Source: JBFHRB01 sp041591915
GTDB lineage: Bacteria; Actinomycetota; Nitriliruptoria; Nitriliruptorales; Nitriliruptoraceae
NCBI GenBank assembly: GCA_041591915.1
Contig: JBFHRB010000039.1
Coordinates: 1 to 16,569, forward strand
Direction of reading: 5' to 3'
DNA: 16,569 nucleotides
Position numbers and translations under genes: made by a program. How positions within the stretch are numbered: position 1 is the first letter of the stretch; each line of letters opens with the position of its first letter. Shown piece after piece: positions 1 to 6,809 of the stretch. The notes under the pieces are model-generated. The model was not told the origin of the DNA. It ran no database searches and saw only the letters and a list, made by a program, of their open reading frames with translations.

Positions 1-103
1 CCTTCGCGCTCGAGGCGACGGGCACGGCCAGCATCCCGGTGGCGAGCGTTGCCGCGACGATCGCGGCGGCGCTCCGCTTGTACTTGCTGCTCTTCGGTGT
101 CAT
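1..103 (-). CDS. Exported protein, N-terminal fragment (signal peptide only)
   Basis: The gene runs off the left edge, and only 34 codons from an ATG at 103-101 are visible. The protein starts with a basic segment (MTPKSSKYKR), followed by a hydrophobic alanine/valine-rich core (residues about 11-28) and a small-residue stretch ending ASSA-K, which fits a signal peptidase I site near residue 33. A purine-rich AGGGGA ribosome binding site lies 6 bases before the ATG on the minus strand. It is transcribed divergently from the AzlC gene across a 158-base gap. The mature protein is outside the window, so no function can be given. The Sec-type signal is clear, while the product is unknown. Confidence 0.72.
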   Translation of the reverse strand, partial: MTPKSSKYKRSAAAIVAATLATGMLAVPVASSAK

Positions 104-261
104 CGCGGTTCCCCTCTCTCATCGGTGGTGCACGGTGACGAGGTGAGAATCCCCTCCCCCGCCGTGGCCGACCTCCGTCACAGCTACGGAGTTCCAACGC
201 CCCGACCACAGCCCGAACTACGGAGACGTGCGCACCCGGTCGCTACGTAGGCTCCGCGGCC
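104..261. promoter_or_regulatory. Divergent intergenic region with azlC promoter candidate
   Basis: This 158-base gap separates two divergent genes. On the plus strand TAGGCT at 248-253 fits the actinobacterial TANNNT -10 pattern and ends 8 bases before the GTG at 262, so azlC may be leaderless; no Shine-Dalgarno sequence is visible there. No good -35 is seen. The 8-mer CTACGGAG occurs twice (184-191 and 218-225), and AGTTC/GAACT form an inverted pair between the copies, which could be an operator. No terminator or small ORF was recognised. Confidence 0.35.
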
Positions 262-1029
262 GTGACGAACCCCACCGCTGCCCCGCAGGCCGACCCGGCC
301 CCCGACTCGCCGCGCGCCTCGTTCCGCGCGGGGGTCGCGTCGCTGTTGCCGATCGTCCTGGGCGTGGTGCCGTTCGGGCTGGTCGCGGGGGCCGCCGCGG
401 TGGAGATCGGGATCGGGGTCCAGGGCGCGGTCGGCTTCTCGACGATCGTCTTCGCCGGGGCGTCACAGCTCGCCGCGATCGGGCTGCTCGGCCAGGACGC
501 GCCGGTCGCCATCGCCGTGATGACGGCGCTCGTCATCAACCTGCGCATGCTGATGTACGCGGCATCGCTCGCCCCGCACGTCGGCCGGTGGCCGCTGCGC
601 CGGCGCCTCGGCGGCGCGTACCTCCTGACCGACCAGGCGTACGCGGTGGCGATCCTGCGCTTCCGCGAGGGCACCGACCCCCACCCCTTCGCCTACTACC
701 TGGGGGCGGGGCTGACGATGTGGATCCCGTGGCAGCTCTCCACGATCGGCGGAGCCCTCGTCGGCGCGACGATCCCCGACAGCATCCCTCTCGGCTTCGC
801 GATCCCGCTGATGTTCATCGCGCTGCTGCGGCCCGCGTTGACCGACCGCCCGGCCATCGCCGCGGCGGTGGCGTCGGGCGCGATCGCGGTGGTCGCGGCC
901 CCCTTGCCGGCGAACCTCGGCATGCCGCTGGCTGCCCTCGCCGGGATCGTGACCGGCGTCGTGGTCGCCGAGCGCAGCACGACGTCGACCGCCCACGGCG
1001 ATCCGGCCAGCGACGGGGACTCGCCATGA
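262..1029 (+). CDS. azlC: AzlC-family branched-chain amino acid permease, large subunit
   Basis: The 255-residue protein matches AzlC in length and motifs: GVVPFGLVAG (about 34-43) in the first membrane segment, the FAGASQLAA block (about 64-72), and the NLRMLMYAASLAP block (about 93-105). About six hydrophobic segments are visible, with a polar N-tail (1-20) and a short polar C-tail. AzlC works with the small membrane protein AzlD as an exporter of branched-chain amino acids or their analogues; export direction is family knowledge, not visible here. The GTG start at 262 lacks a Shine-Dalgarno sequence but is placed correctly for a leaderless message. Its TGA overlaps the next gene's ATG (ATGA), indicating translational coupling. 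It appears unrelated to the acyl-CoA genes downstream. Family assignment is firm; substrate is inferred. Confidence 0.9.
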   Translation: MTNPTAAPQADPAPDSPRASFRAGVASLLPIVLGVVPFGLVAGAAAVEIGIGVQGAVGFSTIVFAGASQLAAIGLLGQDAPVAIAVMTALVINLRMLMYAASLAPHVGRWPLRRRLGGAYLLTDQAYAVAILRFREGTDPHPFAYYLGAGLTMWIPWQLSTIGGALVGATIPDSIPLGFAIPLMFIALLRPALTDRPAIAAAVASGAIAVVAAPLPANLGMPLAALAGIVTGVVVAERSTTSTAHGDPASDGDSP

Positions 1030-1349
1030 CGCGTGTCCAGGCGGCATGGCTGACGATCGCGCTCGCAGGGGCCGGGACCTACGCGATCCGCGTCGTTCTC
1101 TGGCTCTTCGCGGATCGGGCCGAGCAGTTGCCGGACAGGGTGCGAGTCGCGCTGCGGATGATCCCGCCGGCCGCCCTCGCGGCGCTGGTCACGCCACCGC
1201 TCCTGCGACCGGGCGGGGCGCTCGATCCGCTGAGCCCGGAGCTGCTCGCCGGCCTCGCCGCCTTCGCCGTGGCGTGGTTCACGAAGAACGTCGTCGCGAC
1301 GCTGCTCGTGGGGATGGTCGTGGTCGTCGCCCTCGCGCAGGTGCTCTAG
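1026..1349 (+). CDS. azlD: AzlD-family small membrane subunit of the branched-chain amino acid exporter
   Basis: The 107-residue protein begins at the ATG that overlaps the azlC stop codon (1026-1029). It has three to four hydrophobic segments: about 4-27, 47-62, 72-86 and 91-107. Typical AzlD features are the early TYAIR motif, the RMIPPAALAALVTPPLL block, and the FAVAWFTKNVVATLLVGM block near the end. It should form the membrane complex with AzlC and probably cannot be made without azlC translation, given the 4-base overlap. The gene ends 12 bases before the stop codon of the converging membrane-protein gene, and no hairpin terminator is visible between them. Family assignment is firm from sequence and context; the exported substrate is inferred from the family. 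Confidence 0.88.
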   Translation: MTRVQAAWLTIALAGAGTYAIRVVLWLFADRAEQLPDRVRVALRMIPPAALAALVTPPLLRPGGALDPLSPELLAGLAAFAVAWFTKNVVATLLVGMVVVVALAQVL

Positions 1350-1361
1350 CGGGCCGCCGGC

Positions 1362-2111
1362 TCAGGCGAGCTGCGGAGGCTCCTCATCCCGCGATCGCCC
1401 GTCCGTGACGTCCGGCGGCAGCAACGACCTCACCTCGGTCATCGCCGTCCGCTCCGTCGCGAGCCGCTCGCGGGCCTCGTCGAGCGTCGCGGGCGCCGGG
1501 GCCTCGGCCGTCATGGCCGCACGGTGGTCGACCGCCTCGTCGGCCAACGCGACCAGGAGGTCGGCCAGCCCGCGGACCTGCTCCCGCAGCGCCCCTGATG
1601 GCCTGCCTCCGAGCGCATCCGTCCGCTCGTCCAGGGCGAGCACGCGCTCGAGGTCGAGGACGAGCTCCTCGGTCTCGACCAGCGCATCGGTCGACACCAG
1701 GCCCTCGACGGCCAGGTCGGTGACCAGCTCGCGCGCCTCGATCAGCCGCTGCCAGTCGGGGCGGATGTCCGGCGGCAGCGCGGCCAGCCGCTCCTGCATG
1801 CGTCGGGCAGCCCGCTCGGCCCTGCGCGCGTTCCGTCCGCGACGCCAGCCTCGCAGGCGCTTGGCGTACCACGGTGCCGGGATGGCCGCGAGGACGCCGA
1901 AGAACCCGGCCTGCAACAGCGTTTCGGGCGAGACGCCGTGCTGCACCAGGCCGAGGGTGGCGGTCAGGCCCATGAAGCTCGACCACAGGACGGCACCCGA
2001 GGTCACCGCCCCGCGCCCGATCCGCTTCCACTCCAACGCCGACCCCCGGTCACCAGTGAGGAGCAACCGTAACGCCGGCGCCGCACGCCGCACACGGGTC
2101 GACGCCGACAC
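1362..2111 (-). CDS. Two-pass membrane protein with long cytoplasmic helical region, unknown function
   Basis: I do not recognise this 249-residue protein. The N-terminus is basic; hydrophobic segments at about 34-56 and 63-82 are likely membrane spans. A strongly basic patch follows (about 84-105, RLRGWRRGRNARRAERAARR), which places the rest inside the cell. Residues about 105-235 are rich in Glu, Arg, Ala and Leu with long helix-forming heptad-like stretches, so a coiled coil is likely. The C-tail is acidic. The GTG start at 2111 has no clear ribosome binding site, and a start a few codons downstream is possible. The gene is divergent from the acyl-CoA synthetase gene, and the palindromic operator at 2123-2140 sits 12 bases before its start, so it may share that control. 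Nothing in it suggests lipid metabolism. Confidence 0.75.
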   Translation of the reverse strand: MSASTRVRRAAPALRLLLTGDRGSALEWKRIGRGAVTSGAVLWSSFMGLTATLGLVQHGVSPETLLQAGFFGVLAAIPAPWYAKRLRGWRRGRNARRAERAARRMQERLAALPPDIRPDWQRLIEARELVTDLAVEGLVSTDALVETEELVLDLERVLALDERTDALGGRPSGALREQVRGLADLLVALADEAVDHRAAMTAEAPAPATLDEARERLATERTAMTEVRSLLPPDVTDGRSRDEEPPQLA

Positions 2112-2122
2112 CGCGACAGAAC

Positions 2123-2140
2123 CCTGACACGCGTGTCAGG
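2123..2140. promoter_or_regulatory. Palindromic operator A (TetR-type), between divergent genes
   Basis: CCTGACACGCGTGTCAGG is a perfect 18-base palindrome, the best of six related sites in the window (core CTGAC-N6-GTCAG). It lies in the 67-base gap between the divergent membrane-protein gene and the acyl-CoA synthetase gene. A TANNNT -10 candidate (TAGAGT, 2142-2147) begins two bases after it on the plus strand, and TAGCCT (2143-2138) is a candidate on the minus strand. A bound repressor would block both promoters. The size and symmetry fit a TetR dimer; the link to the TetR gene at 6810 is inferred. Confidence 0.75.
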
Positions 2141-2178
2141 CTAGAGTCGGCGTCGTCACGAACGACCAGTGAGGCACT

Positions 2179-4314
2179 GTGGCCGCCACGCATCCGGACC
2201 GGGGAGTACCGGGCCAGCCGCTCGACGTCTCGGGGCGCCCCGTGGCCCTGCGCGACGTGGACCTCGACCGCTTCTTCCGTCCGAAGCGGGTCGTCGCGAT
2301 CGGCGCGTCGGACTCCGACCGCAAGCCGAACTCGGCGATGTGGCGGAAGATCCGCAGCTGGGCGGAGGCCAATGGCGCGGAGGCGATCCCGGTGCACCCC
2401 AGGCGGGAGTCCGTGGACGGCGTGCCCTGCTACCCCTCCGTGCTCGACGTGCCGGGAGAGATCGACCTCGCCGCGATCCTCACGGTCAACGTCATGGACG
2501 TGCTGCCGGACGTCATCGAGAAGAAGGCCGCCTTCGCGGTCGTGTTCGCCGCGGGGTTCGCCGAGGTCGAGGGCGGCGACGAGGCCCAGGCCGAGCTGGA
2601 GGACCTGATCGCCGCGAGCGACCTCCACCTGCTCGGCCCCAACACCAACCTCAACGCCTTCGAGCAGTTCGCCGACAACCCCGGCAGGGCGATCGCGCTG
2701 ATCACCCAGTCCGGCCACCAGGGCCGCCCGATCTTCCAGGCGCAGGACCTCGGTGTCCGACTCAGCCACTGGGCCCCGGTCGGCAACGAGGCCGACCTCG
2801 AGGTCGCCGACTTCATCCGCCACTTCGCGCGCGACCCGGAGGTCGCGTCCCTCGCCGCGTACCTCGAGGGGTTCAAGGACGGACGCACGCTGCTGCTGGC
2901 GCTCGACAGCGCCCTCGAACAGGGTGTCCCGCTGACGTGCGTCAAGGTCGGCCGGACCGACGAGGGCGCGGACATGGCGAAGAGCCACACCGGCCACCTC
3001 ACCGGCGCCGACGCCGTCGTCGACGCGGCCTTCCGCCAGTACGGGGTGACGCGCGTCGACGGGTTGGACGAGCTCCAGGACATCGCCTCGATGTTCGCGC
3101 GGACGTCGCCGCCGAAGGGCGACGGCGTCGCCATCTACTCGATCTCGGGGGGCACCTCGGCGCACATGGCGGACATGGCCGCACACGCCGGGCTCCGCCT
3201 GACCACGCTCGGCGAGCAGACGCAGGCCCGCCTGCGCGAGTTCATCCCCGACTACCTGCGCGTCGACAACCCGGTGGACTCCGGCGGCGGTGTGAGCGGC
3301 CGCGAGCCCTCCGGCCCGGCGATCCTCGATGCCATCCTCACCGACCCCGACGTCGGCCTGCTCATCGTGCCCATCACCGGCGTCGTCCCGACGATCTCGG
3401 AGCCGTTCGCCCGCCACCTCGTGGCGGCGAGCGAGCAGCACGACACCCCGATCTTCGTCGTGTGGGGCTCGCCCGTCGGGGACGAGGCCGCCTACCGCGA
3501 CATCCTGCTCAACAGCCAGCTCCCGGTCTTCCGGACCTTCCAGAACTGCGTCCGCGCTGCGCGGGCCTACTTCGACTACCACGACTTCCGCGCCCGCTAC
3601 GTCTCGCCGTTCGCCGAGCCACGCCTCACGGAGGACGCGGGCGCGGCTCGAATCCGCGAGCTGCTGGTCCCCGGCGCCGCCCTCTCCGAGCACCACTCGA
3701 AGCAGGCACTCGCGGCCTACGGCATCCCGGTCACCTCCGACACCCTCGCCACCACGCGGGACGAGGCCGTCGCCGCCGCGGACGCGATCGGTGGCGACGT
3801 GGTGCTCAAGGCCTGCGGGCCGACGCTTCTGCACAAGTCCGACCTCGGCCTCGTGAAGGTGGGCGTGGCGCCGAGCGCCGTCGGAGAGGCCTACGACGAG
3901 ATCGCGGGCAAGGTCCCCCACGGCACGGAACTGGAGGGCGTGCTCGTCGGACCGATGGAGCGTGGCGGCGTCGAGTGCGTGGTCGGCATCTCGCGCGACG
4001 AGGTCTTCGGGCCGGTCGTGATGTTCGGTCTCGGCGGGGTCTTCGTCGAGGTGCTCGAGGACGTCACCTTCCGCGTCCCGCCGTTCGGCCGCGACGAGGC
4101 GCATCGGATGATCCGCGAGGTGAAGGGCTTCCCGCTCCTGCGCGGCACGCGCGGCTCCGAGCCGGTCGACCTCGACGCGCTCGCCGACGTCATCGTGCGC
4201 GCCCAGGCGATGGCGCTCGACCTCGCCGGGGACATCGCCGAGGTCGACATCAACCCGCTCCTGGTCCGACCCGATGGCGTGGTGGCGCTGGACGCCCTCG
4301 TCATCGCCCGCTGA
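2179..4314 (+). CDS. NDP-forming acyl-CoA synthetase (acetate-CoA ligase family)
   Basis: The 711-residue single-chain enzyme has the alpha-beta fused architecture of ADP-forming acyl-CoA synthetases. It has a CoA-binding Rossmann domain (about 28-155; VVAIGASDSDRKPNS), succinyl-CoA-ligase-like domains (about 165-460), and a C-terminal ATP-grasp domain (about 490-711). The SHTGHLTGAD block places the phospho-accepting His at residue 270. The ATP-grasp part has LKACGPTLLHKSDLG (Lys544) and EVDINPLLV (Asp690, Asn692). It forms an acyl-CoA from an acid, CoA and ATP through acyl phosphate and phosphohistidine, or runs in reverse. The GTG at 2179 has GAGG four bases upstream, a short spacing. It is first in the plus-strand arm, behind operator A. 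The acid substrate is unknown; all expected motifs are intact. Confidence 0.88.
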   Translation: MAATHPDRGVPGQPLDVSGRPVALRDVDLDRFFRPKRVVAIGASDSDRKPNSAMWRKIRSWAEANGAEAIPVHPRRESVDGVPCYPSVLDVPGEIDLAAILTVNVMDVLPDVIEKKAAFAVVFAAGFAEVEGGDEAQAELEDLIAASDLHLLGPNTNLNAFEQFADNPGRAIALITQSGHQGRPIFQAQDLGVRLSHWAPVGNEADLEVADFIRHFARDPEVASLAAYLEGFKDGRTLLLALDSALEQGVPLTCVKVGRTDEGADMAKSHTGHLTGADAVVDAAFRQYGVTRVDGLDELQDIASMFARTSPPKGDGVAIYSISGGTSAHMADMAAHAGLRLTTLGEQTQARLREFIPDYLRVDNPVDSGGGVSGREPSGPAILDAILTDPDVGLLIVPITGVVPTISEPFARHLVAASEQHDTPIFVVWGSPVGDEAAYRDILLNSQLPVFRTFQNCVRAARAYFDYHDFRARYVSPFAEPRLTEDAGAARIRELLVPGAALSEHHSKQALAAYGIPVTSDTLATTRDEAVAAADAIGGDVVLKACGPTLLHKSDLGLVKVGVAPSAVGEAYDEIAGKVPHGTELEGVLVGPMERGGVECVVGISRDEVFGPVVMFGLGGVFVEVLEDVTFRVPPFGRDEAHRMIREVKGFPLLRGTRGSEPVDLDALADVIVRAQAMALDLAGDIAEVDINPLLVRPDGVVALDALVIAR

Positions 4315-4346
4315 GAGCCGCAACCAGACGAGGCGCGACGCCTGTA

Positions 4347-4364
4347 CCTGACACCTCGTCAGAT
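4347..4364. promoter_or_regulatory. Palindromic operator B (N5 spacer) upstream of crotonase gene
   Basis: CCTGACACCTCGTCAGAT carries CTGAC and GTCAG arms separated by 5 bases (core 4348-4362), one less than site A. A TANNNT -10 candidate (TACGGT, 4364-4369) starts at its last base, so occupancy would block the promoter of the crotonase-ligase genes. The same N5 spacing and the same GTCAGAT ending occur at the site at 15528-15545. Confidence 0.65.
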
Positions 4365-4371
4365 ACGGTCA

Positions 4372-4386
4372 CGTCTCGGAGAGACG
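4372..4386 (+). repeat. Inverted repeat in the leader of the crotonase gene
   Basis: CGTCTC-GGA-GAGACG is a perfect 6-base inverted repeat with a 3-base loop. It lies between the -10 candidate at 4364-4369 and the GGAGG ribosome binding site just before the GTG at 4418. It could be an RNA hairpin near the 5' end or a second protein site. A smaller hairpin (AGGCG-CGA-CGCCT, 4331-4343) precedes operator B without a following T-tract. Confidence 0.35.
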
Positions 4387-4417
4387 AACGAAGACCGCCC
4401 CACCGGAGGACCAACGC

Positions 4418-5245
4418 GTGACCGACGAACGCTCCCTGGAGGAACTCGTCCGCTGGGAGGTGGCGGACGGGATCGGCCGCCTGACCATCGACCGCCCGGA
4501 GGCACGCAACGCCCTCACGGGCGACATGCGCGACCGGGTCGGCGACCTGATGCACGAGGCGAGCGCCGACCTCAACGTCCGGGCCGTCGTCGTCACCGGG
4601 ACCGGCAAGGGCTTCTGCACCGGCGCCGACCTCCGCGGGGCGAAGAAGGCGCCCGACCGCCCCGAGGGCGCGCCCGAGCGGGCGCAGGGCGAGGTCGCGC
4701 GCATGATCGAGCGCGGCTGGCAGCGCCTGGTCGCCTCGATCCTCGACTGCGAGAAGCCGGTCATCGCTGCGGTCAACGGCATCGCCGCCGGAGGTGGGCT
4801 GCACCTCGCACTCGCCTGCGACCTGGTCATCGCGAGGGATGACGCCCGCCTGATCTCCGTGTTCGTGCGGCGCGGCATCGCACCGGATGCCGGGGGCGCG
4901 TACATGCTGGCGAGGCTCATCGGTCCGCAACGGGCGAAGGAGCTCATGTTCTTCGGCGACGACGTGTCGGGGGCGGACGCCGAGCGGATGGGACTGGTCA
5001 ACCGTGCCGTCCCCGAGGCCGAGTTCGACAAGACCGTCGAGGAGTGGGCGCAGCGGCTGGCCTCCGGCCCGACCAAGGCGATCGCGATCACCAAGCGGCT
5101 GGTCAACCACGCGCTCGACGTCGACCGTGAGACCGCCTTCAAGGAGGAGGCGTGGGGCCAGGAGCTGGTCACCACGACCGAGGACATGAAGGAGGGCGTC
5201 CGCGCCTTCGTGGAGCGACGCGACCCGGACTTCAAGGGCTGGTGA
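4418..5245 (+). CDS. Enoyl-CoA hydratase/isomerase (crotonase) family protein, hydratase glutamates absent
   Basis: The 275-residue protein is a full-length crotonase. The oxyanion-hole segments are GKGFCTGADLRG (63-74) and NGIAAGGGLHLALACD (120-135). By eye against rat mitochondrial hydratase, the first catalytic Glu (in GGGxEL) is His129 and the second (FGxxE) is Phe149, so ordinary hydratase chemistry is doubtful. Asp157 in the PDAGG motif lies where PaaG-type isomerases and 4-chlorobenzoyl-CoA dehalogenase carry their catalytic Asp. Double-bond isomerisation or another crotonase reaction on an acyl-CoA is therefore more likely. The GTG at 4418 has a good GGAGG upstream. It sits behind operator B and 22 bases before the ligase gene, probably co-transcribed. 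The family is certain; the reaction is uncertain. Confidence 0.88.
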   Translation: MTDERSLEELVRWEVADGIGRLTIDRPEARNALTGDMRDRVGDLMHEASADLNVRAVVVTGTGKGFCTGADLRGAKKAPDRPEGAPERAQGEVARMIERGWQRLVASILDCEKPVIAAVNGIAAGGGLHLALACDLVIARDDARLISVFVRRGIAPDAGGAYMLARLIGPQRAKELMFFGDDVSGADAERMGLVNRAVPEAEFDKTVEEWAQRLASGPTKAIAITKRLVNHALDVDRETAFKEEAWGQELVTTTEDMKEGVRAFVERRDPDFKGW

Positions 5246-5267
5246 GCCGCTGACCGAGGGGGAGCCC

Positions 5268-6770
5268 GTGCACTCGACCACGCTCGCCGACGTCCTGTCG
5301 GAGCACGCCCGCGGTCGCCCGCAGGGAACGGCAACGGTCTGCGGCGACCACCGGGCGACCTGGCCCGAGCTCGAGCACCGCGTCGCGCGGCTCGCGACCG
5401 TGCTGGCCGAGCGCGGCGTCGGTGAGGGCGAGCGCGTGCTGTGGTTCGCCCAGAACTGCCACCGGCTGCTGGAGGGCCTGCTGGCCTGCGCGCGGCTCGG
5501 GGCCATCTTCGTCCCGGCGAACTGGCGTTCCTCCGCCGACGAGCTCGCCTTCCTCCTCGATGACGCGACGCCCGCCGTCGTCCTGTGGCAGGCCGAGGAG
5601 CTCGGGGACGTGGTGGCCAAGGCACGCGACGCCTCGGAGCACGCGGCCACCTGGATCGAGCACACCACCGAGTACGACGGCCTCGTGGCCGCGGCGACTC
5701 CGCATGGGGGTCCGAGCCCCGCGCTCCCGTCCGACTCCGTGCTGATGATGTACACGGCCGCCTTCGCCGGGCGACCACGGGGCGCCCTCCTGCGCCACGA
5801 CGGGCTGGTCCACCAGGGGCTCGTGACCGCCCTCGTCCAGCGCATCGACGGCGACTACACGTACCTCAACTGCGGCCCGCTGTTCCACATGGCGACGTTC
5901 ATGACCACGCTCGCGACGTTCGTGCTCGGCGGCAACAACGTCTTCACACCCCGCAGCGAGCCAGCGGAGATCGCCCGGTTGGTCCAGGACGAAGGCTGCG
6001 ACGGGGCGTTCCTCATGTGGCCGACCGCCAAGGGCATCGCCGACCTCGACGAGACGTACGACCTGTCCTCCCTCAAGACCATGAAGATGGGCATCGAGGG
6101 CTTCGATGACCTGATCAGCGAGGAGCGCAGCCCGTGGATCCGCCGTCCCGGCGGGTATGGCCAGACCGAGATCGCGGGCATCGCGACGTGGGCGGCGTTC
6201 GGTGACGGCGGCGGCATGGCGGGCCGCGCAGCCCCCGGCGTGCAGGTGCGGATCGTGGATCCCGGGGGCCGGGACGTCCCGGCCGGCGAGACGGGCGAGA
6301 TCGTCGTCCGCGGGATCACCGTCATGAACGGCTACTGGGGCGACGACGAGGAGACCTCACGACGCCAACGCGATGGCTGGCACCACACGGCCGACCTCGG
6401 CCGCCGCACGGAGACCGGGACGGTCGAGTTCGTCGGGCCGATGACGCGCATCATCAAGTCGGCGGCCGAGAACATCTACCCGGCCGAGGTCGAGGGCTGC
6501 CTCGTGCAGCACCCGGCCGTCAGGGAGGTCGCGGTCATCGGCGTCCCCGACCCCGAGTGGGGCCAGAACGTGCACGCCATCGTCGTGCTGCACCCGGGCA
6601 ACGACGTCGACGCCGACGAGCTGATCGGTTTCGCGAAGGAGCGCATCGCGTCGTACAAGAAGCCCAAGGGCGTGACGTTCGTCGACGCGCTTCCCCGCAC
6701 CTCGGGCGGCCAGGTCGATCGCGACGCCCTCGACGCGACGCACGGCGGTGGTGGCTACCCGTCCCACTGA
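5268..6770 (+). CDS. AMP-forming acyl-CoA ligase-like protein (ANL superfamily) with altered catalytic motifs
   Basis: The 500-residue protein has the complete ANL fold: large N-domain (about 1-378) and C-domain (about 385-500). Motifs seen are YGQTE (297-301), TADLG with Asp376 for ribose binding, and TRIIKSAAENIYPAEVE (393-409). Two key elements deviate. The P-loop, normally SGTTGxPKG, reads YTAAFAGRPRG (162-172). The C-domain Lys of the PxTxxGKxxR motif is Gln482 (PRTSGGQVDRD). That Lys normally supports adenylate formation, so the protein may be slow, dependent on a partner, or perform only the thioesterification half. I recall AAF-type P-loops in some actinobacterial FadD relatives, but cannot check. 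The GTG at 5268 has a strong GAGGGGGAG site. Its stop codon is overlapped by operator C. Confidence 0.87.
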   Translation: MHSTTLADVLSEHARGRPQGTATVCGDHRATWPELEHRVARLATVLAERGVGEGERVLWFAQNCHRLLEGLLACARLGAIFVPANWRSSADELAFLLDDATPAVVLWQAEELGDVVAKARDASEHAATWIEHTTEYDGLVAAATPHGGPSPALPSDSVLMMYTAAFAGRPRGALLRHDGLVHQGLVTALVQRIDGDYTYLNCGPLFHMATFMTTLATFVLGGNNVFTPRSEPAEIARLVQDEGCDGAFLMWPTAKGIADLDETYDLSSLKTMKMGIEGFDDLISEERSPWIRRPGGYGQTEIAGIATWAAFGDGGGMAGRAAPGVQVRIVDPGGRDVPAGETGEIVVRGITVMNGYWGDDEETSRRQRDGWHHTADLGRRTETGTVEFVGPMTRIIKSAAENIYPAEVEGCLVQHPAVREVAVIGVPDPEWGQNVHAIVVLHPGNDVDADELIGFAKERIASYKKPKGVTFVDALPRTSGGQVDRDALDATHGGGGYPSH

Positions 6771-6783
6771 CGCCGACGTCAGG
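6766..6783. promoter_or_regulatory. Palindromic operator C upstream of the TetR gene
   Basis: ACTGACGCCGACGTCAGG has CTGACG/CGTCAG arms (core 6767-6782, N6 spacer). It begins inside the stop region of the ligase gene and ends 26 bases before the TetR ATG. A third half-site, CTGACGG (6790-6796), follows and makes a second, inverted pair GTCAGG-N5-CCTGAC (6778-6794). Its placement at the -35/spacer region of the TetR promoter is what one expects for autorepression. Confidence 0.68.
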
Positions 6784-6797
6784 GATCGCCTGACGGC

Positions 6798-6803
6798 TAC
6801 GCT
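6798..6803 (+). promoter_or_regulatory. -10 element for leaderless TetR transcript
   Basis: TACGCT matches TANNNT and ends 6 bases before the ATG at 6810. Transcription would start at or next to the A of the start codon. No Shine-Dalgarno sequence precedes this ATG, which agrees with leaderless translation. No -35 resembling TTGACA is visible; the region is occupied by operator C half-sites. Confidence 0.45.
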
Positions 6804-6809
6804 CGCGCC

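Noticed and set aside
2050..4323. Very long minus-strand open frame opposite the acyl-CoA synthetase.
   Set aside because: It is an antisense by-product of GC-rich third positions; its translation has the low-complexity Arg/Asp/Val/Gly composition of a shadow frame, while the plus strand has complete family motifs.
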